39,933 nucleotides of DNA from Candidatus Poribacteria bacterium (lineage in GTDB: Bacteria; Poribacteria; WGA-4E; WGA-3G): NCBI GenBank assembly GCA_028820845.1, contig JAPPII010000020.1, forward strand, positions 1 to 39,933, read 5' to 3'. The position numbers and the translations under genes are program-made. The stretch's first letter is position 1. Every line of letters begins with the position of its first letter. The notes under the pieces were generated by a model. It saw only the letters and a list, made by a program, of their open reading frames with translations, had not been told where the DNA came from and searched no databases. Positions 17,015 through 25,453 of this stretch are shown here, in pieces.

Positions 17015-17851
17015 ATGCAACCGACATCCACAAAACTTATTACACGCTGGACTTATGCCGAACCGACTCAGGTCAAAGACGAGTTGGTTGTCGAAGAACC
17101 GCTTGAGATCCGGGTGGGGCAACAGAGTTTAATCGTTGTCATGCGGACCCCGGGACACGATTTTGAATTGGCGGCGGGTTTTCTCTACACGGAGAGCCTC
17201 ATAACTTCCTGCGATGACATCGAAATTATCGCATATTGTGATGAAGAGATTTCTGAAGAACAGTCCACGGGTTTCTCGTCGCTACAGAACATTGTCAACG
17301 TCCATCTCAGGGAAGCACTTGACCTTGAGACGCAATCGGGGTGGCAACGGAATTTTCACGCGAATGCCAGCTGCGGACTCTGTGGCAAGATGACGATTGA
17401 GTCGGTTAAGCACCAAGTGCCTCCCTTGAATTCAGGGCTGCGCGTAAATCAAGCCGTCTGTTATCAGCTCAATGACCGGTTGAGAACGGCGCAATCTGTT
17501 TTTGAAAGGACGGGTGGACTTCACGCTGCTGGGTTGTTTGATGAGACGGGTGAACTCCTGATTGTCAGAGAGGACATAGGCAGACACAACGCCGTTGATA
17601 AAGTGATAGGGCATGCGTTGCTGACGGATCTCTTGCCACTGGAACGGCATATTTTGATGGTGAGCGGACGGGCGAGTTTTGAAATTGTCCAAAAAGCACT
17701 TTTTGCGCGTATTCCTATTGTTGTTGCTGTTTCTGCTGCATCTACACTCGCAGTTGACCTTGCACAAGAAGGAAACCTCACGCTAATCGGTTTCATGCGA
17801 GGCAAAAGTATGGCGGTCTACAGTTGTCCGGAGCGAATAAGTTCCATGTAG
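17015..17851 (+). CDS. fdhD: Formate dehydrogenase accessory sulfurtransferase FdhD
   Basis: This 278-residue protein matches FdhD, which transfers sulfur from IscS to the molybdenum or tungsten bis-pterin cofactor and so activates formate dehydrogenases in the cytoplasm. Key features are MRTPGHDFELAAGFLYTE, the CGLCG motif with C120 and C123, the segment FERTGGLHAAGLFD, the highly conserved REDIGRHNAVDKVIG, and VSGRASFEIVQKA. Length is typical. There is no clear SD before ATG 17015. No formate dehydrogenase or molybdopterin gene lies in the window, so the partner enzyme must be encoded elsewhere. Confidence 0.95.
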   Translation: MQPTSTKLITRWTYAEPTQVKDELVVEEPLEIRVGQQSLIVVMRTPGHDFELAAGFLYTESLITSCDDIEIIAYCDEEISEEQSTGFSSLQNIVNVHLREALDLETQSGWQRNFHANASCGLCGKMTIESVKHQVPPLNSGLRVNQAVCYQLNDRLRTAQSVFERTGGLHAAGLFDETGELLIVREDIGRHNAVDKVIGHALLTDLLPLERHILMVSGRASFEIVQKALFARIPIVVAVSAASTLAVDLAQEGNLTLIGFMRGKSMAVYSCPERISSM

Positions 17852-17893
17852 CACAAACTGTATGAAGTGTAAAAAATAAATTAGGTAATTGAC

Positions 17894-17954
17894 GGGCAAT
17901 GAATTGCCCTACTACAAACAGGAAACTGGTTCGTAGTAGTGCGATTTATCGCAC
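17894..17954. repeat. Compound palindromic repeat
   Basis: GGGCAAT-GA-ATTGCCC (17894-17909) and GTGCGAT-TT-ATCGCAC (17939-17954) are two perfect hairpins. They are linked by inverted CTACTAC (17909-17915) and GTAGTAG (17933-17939), so the whole block can fold as one structure. It looks like a REP-type or MITE-type element. It sits between fdhD and the small membrane protein gene; a TATAAT box at 18038-18043 lies downstream with only a weak -35 box. Confidence 0.65.
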
Positions 17955-18075
17955 GTTGCCAATGTAGACATGATTCTAAGCTTTACCATAGTTTGTGGCA
18001 GACGGGTTTTTACTATCTTTTTCAAATGGCATGTCTCTATAATAGCAAGAAAAACTTAAAAGGAGTTAAATTCTC

Positions 18076-18363
18076 ATGTTAACCATTTTGAACAGCATTC
18101 AAGGGCTTGTAAATCTCCTCTTCTTCGTGGCTATTGTTGGGACATTGGTCGTCTCGTGGATATACGCCAGTCGGTTGAAAAAACAGTACAACGCAGACTT
18201 CCCATGGGGCAAGACGGCATCCATTGTTGGGATTGAAGTTCTACTCTGGATAGGGTTCACCGTTTTTTGGTGGATCGTTGAAGCGTTCTGGTTACCAATT
18301 CTTGTTGTTGCTATTGTTGCTATCGTGATCATTGTCTCGCGAAATAGGCGAAAATATATCTGA
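18076..18363 (+). CDS. Small membrane protein, two or three helices
   Basis: This 95-residue protein has hydrophobic segments at about residues 11-31, 48-66 and 70-88. A charged loop RLKKQYNADFPWGK lies between the first two, and the C-terminus RNRRKYI is basic. I do not recognise a family. SD AAAAGGAG at 18058-18065 is 10 nt from ATG 18076, and a TATAAT box at 18038-18043 gives a short leader. It is 68 nt upstream of the alcohol dehydrogenase start and may be expressed with it. Confidence 0.7.
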   Translation: MLTILNSIQGLVNLLFFVAIVGTLVVSWIYASRLKKQYNADFPWGKTASIVGIEVLLWIGFTVFWWIVEAFWLPILVVAIVAIVIIVSRNRRKYI

Positions 18364-18431
18364 GCGGTAGTCAATACAGGATGTCTGTAGGTGCGCTACG
18401 GGTGTCCGAAACTTACGAAAGGGAAAACATA

Positions 18432-19484
18432 ATGAGTCGGACAGGAAGAGCCGTGGTTGCACACGGTCAAGATTTTGAAATTCGGGAGTATCCCGTCCCC
18501 GATCCCGAACCTAATACGGTGCTGCTCCGTCAGGAGTTAGCGGGTATCTGCGGAACCGACTTGCATAACTGGCAGAACGGTTTCCAAGAGGAAGTGCTGT
18601 TAGGACACGAAAACGTCGGTATCGTTGAGGCGATCGGTGAAGGGGTTGAGACGGATTATGTCGGAAAACCGATTAAAGAGGGGGATAGGATTATCTTCGC
18701 ACCCGGAACGAGTTACGGTGCTTATGGGTTCCAGTGGAATCCGGACGAGGCACCGCATTTTCGCGGCGGGTTCGCCGATTATATGTATCTTGTCCATCCG
18801 AATACCTGCTTTATGAAAACCGACGCATCGCCTGAGGTTGCGGTCCTCACAGAGCCGTTTACTGTCGGTGTTCATGCAGCAATGCGCGGGCAAATAAAAC
18901 TCGGCGATACCGTTGTTGTGCAGGGTTCGGGTGCGATCGGGCTTGTGACGCTCGCTTGTGCGAAATTGAGCGGTGCTGCAAAAGCGATTATGGTTGGGGG
19001 GCCTGCCGGACGTTTGGAACTCGCGAAACGCCTCGGTGCTGACGTAACAATCGATATTGAGAAAGTTCCCTCTGTCGAAGAACGGACGGAATGGGTCAAA
19101 GCGGAAACGCCGCGCAAAGAAGGGGCAGACGTTGTCTTTGAATGTGCCGGTTTCCTTCCAGCCACGCCAGAAGGTTTGGGATATACCCGCCGCAGCGGCA
19201 CTTTTGTTGAGGTCGGTCACTTCGTGGATATGGGATCTATCGACTTCAACATTAACCAGTTACTGATGCGCAAAAACCTTCGGGTCGAGGCGATCTGGGG
19301 CAGCAGTTATGAGCACTTCGTCCGCGGTTTGCCGCTCCTTGAGCAGAGCAATCTCCCTTTTGCGGACATGATTAGCCATCAGCTGCCGCTCTCACAGGTC
19401 GGAGACGGTTTTCACGCACTCAATGGAGACTACCGTATCAAAGGTGAAACGGCGATTAAAATTGCGGTGAAGGCTGAGGAGTGA
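18432..19484 (+). CDS. Medium-chain (zinc) alcohol dehydrogenase
   Basis: This 350-residue protein belongs to the medium-chain dehydrogenase/reductase superfamily. The catalytic-zinc region GICGTDLHNW and the GHENVG motif are present, followed by a Rossmann domain with VVQGSGAIGLVTL. The loop that holds the four-Cys structural zinc in many relatives (here GTSYGAYGFQWNPDEAP) has no Cys, so that site is absent. ATG 18432 is preferred over ATG 18381 because it is preceded by AAAGGGA and gives a standard N-terminus. The gene leads a cluster with an oxidoreductase, an isomerase/epimerase and a methyltransferase, suggesting sugar or polyol oxidation. The substrate is unknown. Confidence 0.88.
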   Translation: MSRTGRAVVAHGQDFEIREYPVPDPEPNTVLLRQELAGICGTDLHNWQNGFQEEVLLGHENVGIVEAIGEGVETDYVGKPIKEGDRIIFAPGTSYGAYGFQWNPDEAPHFRGGFADYMYLVHPNTCFMKTDASPEVAVLTEPFTVGVHAAMRGQIKLGDTVVVQGSGAIGLVTLACAKLSGAAKAIMVGGPAGRLELAKRLGADVTIDIEKVPSVEERTEWVKAETPRKEGADVVFECAGFLPATPEGLGYTRRSGTFVEVGHFVDMGSIDFNINQLLMRKNLRVEAIWGSSYEHFVRGLPLLEQSNLPFADMISHQLPLSQVGDGFHALNGDYRIKGETAIKIAVKAEE

Positions 19485-19548
19485 TTTGTGAGATTACCAG
19501 AGAACCTCTTAACTTATAACCCACAACTATATTCAGGAGGCAAAATTA

Positions 19549-20565
19549 ATGTCAAAAACGTATCGCGTTGGCTTCGCATCTCTGGTGCATGACCACGTTT
19601 GGGGAGAACTCCGGCATTGGAAGGCACACCCAAACGTTGAAATCGTTGCAGCGGGCGATGTCAATGCGGAGTTACGCACACAATTCAGTGAGGAATCGGG
19701 TGTTGAGAAGGTCTACGACTCTTGGCAGGAGTTGTTAGAGAAAGAAGAGTTAGATATCGTCCAAGCAGCGGCGGCGAACAACGCCGGTGCAGATATTGTT
19801 GCGGCTGCGGCGGCGAAAGGTGTGCATGTCGTATCTGAGAAACCGATGGCAGCACGCCTTTCACAGGCAGATCAGATGCTGGCTGCTGCAGAGAGTGCCG
19901 GTATCCGACTCATGGTGAATTGGCCCACGGCATGGAGTCCAGCACTTAATACCGCAATGGATCTCATCAAAGACGGACGCATCGGAGATATTTTCTATTT
20001 CAAGTGGCGTTCTGCGCACAACGGACCGATGGAGATCGGTTGCTCCCGTTACTTCTACGAATGGCTCTACGATGAAGAGAAGAACGGTGCTGGCGCGCTG
20101 ATGGATTACTGCTGTTATTGTGCCGATATGTGTGCCTATCTCCTCGGTTTGCCGCAACAGGTGACAGCCTTCCGTGGCACCTTCGTCAAAGACTATCCGG
20201 TACCCGATGATAACGCCGTTATCGTCATGAAATACGGGAACGCCTTCGGTATCACGGAAGCGTCTTGGACCCAGAAGGTCGGCTACATTACGCCGAACCC
20301 TGTGGTTTATGGGACGGAGGGTGCTTTGATGGTCAGTGGAAACGAAGTCCATCTCCATCCCGCAGGCGGTGATGCTGAAGTGATAACACCTGAAGCACTC
20401 CCAGAGGGGAGACGCAACGCTGCGGAATACTTCATTCATTGCTTGGAAACGGGTGAACCGATTGAAGGTCTTTGTAACGCCAAAGTGAGTCGGGATGCTC
20501 AAGAAATCCTCGAAGCAGGGCTCGTCTCGGCAGATAGTGGGCAGGTCGTGAACCTGCCGATGTAG
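19549..20565 (+). CDS. Gfo/Idh/MocA family oxidoreductase
   Basis: This 338-residue protein has the Gfo/Idh/MocA architecture: an N-terminal NAD(P)-binding Rossmann fold (about 1-120) and a C-terminal alpha/beta substrate domain. The signature VHVVSEKPMAARLSQAD with the EKP motif is clear. The first glycine loop reads GFASLVHDHVW rather than the usual G-x-G-x-x-G, which is atypical but seen in divergent members. The substrate domain includes NGAGALMDYCCYCADM. The preceding AGGAGG gives a good SD for ATG 19549. The enzyme probably oxidises or reduces a sugar, inositol or related compound alongside the isomerase/epimerase downstream. Confidence 0.88.
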   Translation: MSKTYRVGFASLVHDHVWGELRHWKAHPNVEIVAAGDVNAELRTQFSEESGVEKVYDSWQELLEKEELDIVQAAAANNAGADIVAAAAAKGVHVVSEKPMAARLSQADQMLAAAESAGIRLMVNWPTAWSPALNTAMDLIKDGRIGDIFYFKWRSAHNGPMEIGCSRYFYEWLYDEEKNGAGALMDYCCYCADMCAYLLGLPQQVTAFRGTFVKDYPVPDDNAVIVMKYGNAFGITEASWTQKVGYITPNPVVYGTEGALMVSGNEVHLHPAGGDAEVITPEALPEGRRNAAEYFIHCLETGEPIEGLCNAKVSRDAQEILEAGLVSADSGQVVNLPM

Positions 20566-20615
20566 CAATTAGTGGCACGGTTTCCGACCGCGCCTAAAAA
20601 CGTTAGGAGGACGTT

Positions 20616-21374
20616 GTGAGCGATAGAATTCCGATTGCGTTACAGCTCTATTCTGTTAGAGACGATTGTGCTGGCGACCTATCTTTAACACTGCAAGCGG
20701 TCGCACAGATGGGTTATGAAGGCGTTGAGTTTGCGGGTTACTATGATCGGACTGCCGAAGAGTTGCGCGACATGTGCGATGATCTCGGATTAGGGGTCGC
20801 AGGGACACATACCGGGATCAACACACTTCTCGGTGACGAACTTGCGAAAACGGTTGAATTCAATAAAATTCTCGGCAACCCGTATCTGATTGTGCCGGGG
20901 TTATCTGGAGAATATCAGGGTTCTCCGCAGGCGTGGCGCGATACAGCAAAGATCTTCAACGACATCGCTGGAAAAATTGCGGATCAAGGGATGGCTACGG
21001 GGTACCACAACCACACGGGTGAATTTGAACCAATGGAAGACGAAATCCCGTGGGATATATTCGGCGGTAACACCCGTGACGATGTCGTGATGCAGATTGA
21101 CATCGGTCACGCACTTCGTGCCGGTGCTGACCCTGTGGCGGCTATTGAACGCTATCCGGGCAGAGCGAAGTTGGTGCATCTTAAGGAATATTCCGCCACG
21201 AATGATGAGGCAAACGTCGGTGAAGGTGATGTCCCTTGGGAGGCTGTGTTCCACGCCTGTGAGACCGTCGGTGGGACTGAGTGGTACATTGTGGAGCAGG
21301 AGCGTTACGCCTATCCGCCCCTTGAATGTGTCGAACGTTGTATTAACAGTCTACGGAAAATGGGGAAAATTTAA
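20616..21374 (+). CDS. Sugar phosphate isomerase/epimerase family TIM-barrel protein
   Basis: This 252-residue protein matches the AP-endonuclease-2-like TIM-barrel family that includes xylose isomerase-like and inosose-type enzymes. Features are the first strand PIALQLYSVRDD, GYEGVEFAGY, GYHNHTGEF with candidate metal-binding His and Glu, and MQIDIGHALRAGADP with the conserved Asp and His. Near the C-terminus is WYIVEQERYA with Glu. The GTG start at 20616 is marked by TAGGAGG (20604-20610). It lies 51 nt after the Gfo/Idh/MocA gene, a common pairing in sugar and inositol catabolism. The exact substrate is not readable. Confidence 0.88.
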   Translation: MSDRIPIALQLYSVRDDCAGDLSLTLQAVAQMGYEGVEFAGYYDRTAEELRDMCDDLGLGVAGTHTGINTLLGDELAKTVEFNKILGNPYLIVPGLSGEYQGSPQAWRDTAKIFNDIAGKIADQGMATGYHNHTGEFEPMEDEIPWDIFGGNTRDDVVMQIDIGHALRAGADPVAAIERYPGRAKLVHLKEYSATNDEANVGEGDVPWEAVFHACETVGGTEWYIVEQERYAYPPLECVERCINSLRKMGKI

Positions 21375-21376
21375 GT

Positions 21377-22102
21377 TTGCTTGACGCTGGGACCTCGCGA
21401 GACACTCTTGATAAAACGCTTTTACTCTGGTGGGAAGATTTTTATCTTCCCATCTTTAAGTACATTTTCCCAAAGATGGGACAGTTAGAAGGAAAGAAGG
21501 TCCTGGAGTTAGGCACTGGAACGGGTGGAACTGCGACATTGTTGGCGAAACGCGGGGCAACTGTCGTCGGCATAGACTTGCTTCCGTTTCGACTCACTGA
21601 AGCAAAGACGCGGGCAGCGGATTATGGGGTTGCCGAGTCGGTCGAGTTTGCACTCATGGATGCAATGCACCTCGCTTTTCCAGATAATACTTTCGACTTT
21701 ATTATCTCGAAATCCGTGCTGGTGTTTACGGCGCACACGGAAACCGCTCAGGAGTGTTATCGCGTGCTCAAGCCAGGTGGGAAAGCGATTTTTATCGAGA
21801 ATATGCGACATCATCCAGCCGTATGGCTCTATCGCAAAGCGTTTTTGAAATACTCCGGCAAGTTGCACTACTTTTCACTCCACGATGTTGAGGCAGTCGG
21901 TGCCGAGTTTGAGAAGTTAGAGCATCGTGAATTTCATCTCTCCGCAGTCAGCGCGCTGTTCTGGCAGCAATGCATTTCTGTTCCACTGTTTTATAGATGG
22001 ACTTTCCGTATCCTCAAAGCGATGGATACATTTCTCCTCAAATGCCTCCCTTTTCTCAAGCGGTTCTGTTGGATCACAGCAATGATTTGTCATAAAGATT
22101 AG
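21377..22102 (+). CDS. Class I SAM-dependent methyltransferase
   Basis: This 241-residue protein has motif I VLELGTGTGGTATLL, the acidic end of strand 2 in VVGIDLLPFRL, motif LAFPDNTFDFIISKSVL, and the post-motif YRVLKPGGKAIFIE, as in Methyltransf_11/25 families. The C-terminal third is hydrophobic and basic (FLLKCLPFLKRFCW) and may touch a membrane. The TTG start at 21377, 2 nt after the previous stop, is the only start that keeps the N-terminal helix; ATG 21476 would remove it but keep the core. Coupling to the isomerase gene is likely. The substrate is unknown. Confidence 0.82.
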   Translation: MLDAGTSRDTLDKTLLLWWEDFYLPIFKYIFPKMGQLEGKKVLELGTGTGGTATLLAKRGATVVGIDLLPFRLTEAKTRAADYGVAESVEFALMDAMHLAFPDNTFDFIISKSVLVFTAHTETAQECYRVLKPGGKAIFIENMRHHPAVWLYRKAFLKYSGKLHYFSLHDVEAVGAEFEKLEHREFHLSAVSALFWQQCISVPLFYRWTFRILKAMDTFLLKCLPFLKRFCWITAMICHKD

Positions 22103-22139
22103 AGGATAAGTCCCAGCGGGGCGACATGTCTATAGGATA

Positions 22140-22934
22140 TCAACCATATTTCAACCAATTATCGAACAACGGTTTAAGCCGTGGTGAGAGATTGTCCAAA
22201 AACGTCGGTTCGTTTAACCACTCCTGACTCGTTGGACTCTCTGGGTTGGCGGGCGTGCTTTCCGGCGGGGCGACAACAACCGCATAGTGTAGCGTCTGCC
22301 GTTGCGTGCCAGTTGGGTTATACCCTTTATGAAGCAGACTTGAGTTGTAGAAGACAATATCCCCCGGTTCTAACTTCACTGCTATTTGATTCGGCATTGC
22401 TGCCTTAGGGGTCTGTTGTAAAACAGCGCGTTCAGCGTCTGTGAGTTCACGTCGGTGGCTGCCCGGGACGATGTAAAGTGTTTCATCCTGATAGAGTGCC
22501 CCGTTGAGTTGGACGTGACTCCTGAGACGACTGAGAAGCGTTTCAAGGGGTACCTCTCCATCGGGTGCAGAATCCCGATGCCAGTTGATGTGATACGGTT
22601 TCCGCTCGGAACTGACGAGAAGGGTGCAGAGGTGATACCTGAGTCTTTCCCCGATAAGTCCTTCAATAACATCCAATATCTCTGGGTGTGCAAGCGAGTC
22701 GACAAGTGCCTGTTCGCGAATGCTTGGGTGGAAGATATTATTAACCCCCCAGGTGTCGTCGCGTTCTCCGTCTATATAACGCAGATGATCAGCGTGTAGA
22801 CCTTCAACGCGGCACTTGTGGAGTATCCGGTCAATAGCACTACGGTAGGTCTGGATGTCGGTCTCGGAAAGCGCGCCCGGACGAATGATATAGCCGTTTT
22901 CAACAAAGTTGTTAATCTCTGAAGTGGTTAGCAT
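22140..22934 (-). CDS. Phytanoyl-CoA dioxygenase (PhyH) family protein
   Basis: This 264-residue protein is a PhyH-type Fe(II)/2-oxoglutarate dioxygenase. The N-terminal segment INNFVENGYIIRPGAL is typical. The first metal motif is INWHRDS with H119 and D121, and the distal motif is SSLLHKGYNPTGTQRQTLHY with a His and an Arg for 2-oxoglutarate. GGAGG lies 9 nt before ATG 22934 on the minus strand. Members hydroxylate varied small molecules, so the substrate is unknown. It is 15 nt downstream of the glyoxalase-fold gene in the same operon. Confidence 0.9.
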   Translation of the reverse strand: MLTTSEINNFVENGYIIRPGALSETDIQTYRSAIDRILHKCRVEGLHADHLRYIDGERDDTWGVNNIFHPSIREQALVDSLAHPEILDVIEGLIGERLRYHLCTLLVSSERKPYHINWHRDSAPDGEVPLETLLSRLRSHVQLNGALYQDETLYIVPGSHRRELTDAERAVLQQTPKAAMPNQIAVKLEPGDIVFYNSSLLHKGYNPTGTQRQTLHYAVVVAPPESTPANPESPTSQEWLNEPTFLDNLSPRLKPLFDNWLKYG

Positions 22935-22949
22935 TTTGGGGTTCCTCCA

Positions 22950-23336
22950 CTAAGTCGGGTTGTCTGGACAGTAGAGGTCGTTAAACTCAATTTCGTTTCC
23001 GTCCGGATCGAAAATGAAGAAAGCCCGGCATTTGCCGCGCGGATCGTCGAAATCAAAGGGTCCACGCGTCCGATCAGGCAAGGCAGCGAATTGTTCAACG
23101 AGTTGTTCAATTCGTTCAGTGCTTGTCACAAAGGCGAAATGCATCGGTCCGCCTGCATCGTGTCCGGGACTTCCGGCTTCTTTGAGGACGAGGTGTCCAT
23201 TTTCTAAGTAGATATAAAGTTGCCGATTGTTGCGTTCAACGACCTCAAATCCGAGCAGATCGCGATAAAACTCCGCTGCGCGTTCAAGGTCAGCAACTTT
23301 GACGAAGACCTCTCCAATGCCGTAATAACCTTCCAT
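22950..23336 (-). CDS. Glyoxalase/VOC superfamily protein
   Basis: This 128-residue protein has the vicinal-oxygen-chelate fold. Features are GIGEVFVKVADLERAAEFYR, LLGFEVVER, GGPMHFAFVTSTERI and the terminal RAFFIFDPDGNEIEFND, where the His and the last Glu are candidate metal ligands. Members include glyoxalases, dioxygenases and fosfomycin-type resistance proteins, and the sequence does not choose between them. GGAGGGG precedes ATG 23336. It is co-directional with the dioxygenase gene and separated from the LamG gene upstream by a terminator. Confidence 0.88.
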   Translation of the reverse strand: MEGYYGIGEVFVKVADLERAAEFYRDLLGFEVVERNNRQLYIYLENGHLVLKEAGSPGHDAGGPMHFAFVTSTERIEQLVEQFAALPDRTRGPFDFDDPRGKCRAFFIFDPDGNEIEFNDLYCPDNPT

Positions 23337-23356
23337 TGTGTATCCCCTCCGATAAG

Positions 23357-23392
23357 CAAAAAGGCTCTGGATTCATGAAATCCGGAGCCTTT
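23357..23392 (-). terminator. Rho-independent terminator of the LamG gene
   Basis: A 12-bp stem (23362-23373 with 23379-23390, one T-G pair) surrounds a 5-nt loop. It is followed on the minus strand by a run of T residues at 23361-23358. It ends the LamG transcript before the glyoxalase gene. Confidence 0.82.
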
Positions 23393-23413
23393 TTTGTTTC
23401 AGGTTAATAACGC

Positions 23414-24259
23414 TTAGGGTTTCTTAATGTGCGCCCATGTGGTAGCGAGTTTGCCTTGTGCTTCGACACTGACAGCACCGACAAGCGCGCCGCCCGCAAG
23501 TTCCCGGACTTCATCTTCACTGAGGGCACGATCCCAGAAGTAGACCTCATCAATCATAGCATCAAGCCAATTGTCATTTCCGAGGTTCCCACCGACCTGC
23601 CGTCCGACACCAATTTCAACCGGCTGGTCTGAGAATGTCAACAGTGGTGGCTCAATGGGTCTTGGGTTCTGCTGTCCGCTTGCGGGAACAACAGTGTCGC
23701 CAGTAACAGAGGAGGTCACATACGCCGTGGCTTCCGCGCCATCAGCGACGTAAGCGACGTGTACCCATTCTTCTTCGGCGTAAACGCTATCCGTGGCGAA
23801 CCAACCTTCAGAGCCTTCCCAGCAACTTCCCCAGGTCATGTTAGTGGCGTTGGTGGTACACATCCGAACCATGAAAAGGGCACCCCAACCGACCTTTTCA
23901 CCTTTCCAGAACATCGCAGAGTGGTCTCTACCACCACCAGTCCTGACGTAGGTCCACAAGGAGACAGAAAAAACTCCGTCTTCTTGTTCAAGGCTTGCGG
24001 ATGATGGGATTTCGACGTACTGCCCAGTGTTCTCACCCGTCGCTGGATTCTCTGGGTTCTCAAGGTTGAGTGCCATACCGAATTCTGCGTCTGTAGTACT
24101 GGCACCATTCATGAATGCGCCATCGTTACTGCCGATAGAATCGTTCGCTGAGCCATCGTCAAAGTTCCAAACAGAGACGAGGCCGTCTGCGAGTTCGGCG
24201 TGACTGTTGGTAACGAATACCATAAGTGCTAAAATGAAAAACAGACAAATGTGTTTCAT
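23414..24259 (-). CDS. Secreted LamG (concanavalin A-like) protein, copy 1
   Basis: This 281-residue protein has a signal peptide (cleavage about residue 21, SHA-E). One LamG/laminin-G-like jelly-roll domain follows, beginning LVSVWNFDDGSANDSIG and ending DAMIDEVYFWDRALSEDEV. It ends in a short tail QGKLATTWAHIKKP that also closes the paralog at 24347-25192. LamG domains bind glycans or proteins at the cell surface. The body contains KGEKVGWGALFMVRM and NMTWGSCW, shared with the paralog. AAGGAG precedes ATG 24259. It probably arose by tandem duplication with the gene upstream. Confidence 0.86.
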   Translation of the reverse strand: MKHICLFFILALMVFVTNSHAELADGLVSVWNFDDGSANDSIGSNDGAFMNGASTTDAEFGMALNLENPENPATGENTGQYVEIPSSASLEQEDGVFSVSLWTYVRTGGGRDHSAMFWKGEKVGWGALFMVRMCTTNATNMTWGSCWEGSEGWFATDSVYAEEEWVHVAYVADGAEATAYVTSSVTGDTVVPASGQQNPRPIEPPLLTFSDQPVEIGVGRQVGGNLGNDNWLDAMIDEVYFWDRALSEDEVRELAGGALVGAVSVEAQGKLATTWAHIKKP

Positions 24260-24292
24260 AATAGAAAACTCCTTACTGTTTTACTAACTTAG

Positions 24293-24321
24293 CGGTTTTG
24301 TGATAGCAGTTCACAAAACCG
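24293..24321. other. Strong hairpin between the two LamG genes
   Basis: CGGTTTTGTGA (24293-24303) and TCACAAAACCG (24311-24321) form a perfect 11-bp stem with a 7-nt loop. On the minus strand no U tract follows, whereas the plus side is followed by TTATATTTTT. It may limit read-through between the LamG paralogs or protect mRNA ends. Confidence 0.6.
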
Positions 24322-24346
24322 TTATATTTTTCGATTTCAATTAGAC

Positions 24347-25192
24347 TTAGCGGCGGTTATTGCGGTGATGGTAGGATTTGACCTTCCCCCACGACGTGGC
24401 GAGTTTACCCTCCGCTTTGACTGCGAGTGCTTTCTCTGGACGGGCACCGCTTCCAAGTTCCTTGACTTCATCTTCAGAGAGGGCACGATCCCAGATGATA
24501 ACATCGTCGATGATGCCATCAAGGAAGGTATCGTTCCCATCATTACCACCGATCCCCCGACCTGCCCCAAGTTCCAAAGGACGATCTGGGAACAGTTCGT
24601 AAGGTTCCGATGAAGCTTTCGGATTCCCTTGACCACTGGCGGGTATTTCGGTTTTCCCACCCTCTGGCGTTACGTAGGCAATTGCTTCCTCACCGTCCAC
24701 TGTCTGACAGCAGTAAATCCACCGATCAGGTTCAATGGCACCATCCGTCGCGAACCAGTTTTCGGCACCGCCACTGCATGTTCCCCAGGTCATATTGGTA
24801 CTACTGGTTGTCACCATGCGGAAGGTGAAGTTCGCTCCCCAACCGACCTTTTCGCCTTTCCAAACGCCGGAGTGATCTCTTCCCTCTCGGACATAGAGCC
24901 AATAGCCGACAGTATGTGCACTCTCAATAATTGACTCAAGCTTGGGGTTGAACTCAATATCCGCCCGTGAATCTTGATTCCCATCAACATCTAATGCCTT
25001 GCCAAATCTACCATCATTGGTGATTGTAGCTCCCTTGAAGAGTTCTCCGTGTGCATCAGCAATGGAATCCGTTACTTTTCCATCGTCAAAAGTCCAGGCA
25101 GCAACAACGCCATCATTTATATCTGCGGGCGCAGACGTTGTTATACAAATCGCCAATACAGCGATAGTGAATGTAGAAATAAACAGTTTCAC
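24347..25192 (-). CDS. Secreted LamG (concanavalin A-like) protein, copy 2
   Basis: This 281-residue paralog has a signal peptide ending near SAPA, a LamG domain (GVVAAWTFDDGKVTDSIAD to DGIIDDVIIWDRALSEDEV) and a tail EGKLATSWGKVK extended by a His/Asn/Arg-rich end. Segments KGEKVGWGANFTFRM and NMTWGTC match copy 1. The GTG start at 25192 has GGGAGG upstream. The predicted promoter at 25454-25482 gives a long leader of about 250 nt that contains a strong hairpin. A glycan-binding or surface role is inferred. Confidence 0.86.
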   Translation of the reverse strand: MKLFISTFTIAVLAICITTSAPADINDGVVAAWTFDDGKVTDSIADAHGELFKGATITNDGRFGKALDVDGNQDSRADIEFNPKLESIIESAHTVGYWLYVREGRDHSGVWKGEKVGWGANFTFRMVTTSSTNMTWGTCSGGAENWFATDGAIEPDRWIYCCQTVDGEEAIAYVTPEGGKTEIPASGQGNPKASSEPYELFPDRPLELGAGRGIGGNDGNDTFLDGIIDDVIIWDRALSEDEVKELGSGARPEKALAVKAEGKLATSWGKVKSYHHRNNRR

Positions 25193-25383
25193 TTAAATTA
25201 GCCTCCCTTAGTGAATTCTGGTAAAAAATAAAAAAAATTAATAAACTTTTTCCCAACAGATTTGTCTAAATAAATAGACGCAAAATAACAATATCTCCTT
25301 GTTGGGGATTTACACAGTTACAATCCCAATAACTCAATTGCCAGTTAATCAGATATGGGCATTTGAGTATTTTGTGCTCTAAA

Positions 25384-25436
25384 CCTATGGGTTACTCCTT
25401 TTGGCGTGTGGTGTGCTATAAAGGAGTTCCCATAGG
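25384..25436. other. Long hairpin in the leader of the LamG operon
   Basis: CCTATGGG (25384-25391) pairs with CCCATAGG (25429-25436) and ACTCCTTT (25394-25401) pairs with AAAGGAGT (25420-25427), with a 2-versus-1 nt internal loop and an 18-nt apical loop. On the minus strand it lies after the predicted transcript start and about 190 nt before the LamG start. No poly-U follows, so it is not a typical terminator. Confidence 0.6.
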
Positions 25437-25453
25437 CTTAACTATTGTGCTAA

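Noticed and set aside
19861-20568. 235-residue open frame on the minus strand
   Set aside because: It is a shadow of the Gfo/Idh/MocA gene on the plus strand, with no family features and no start signal.
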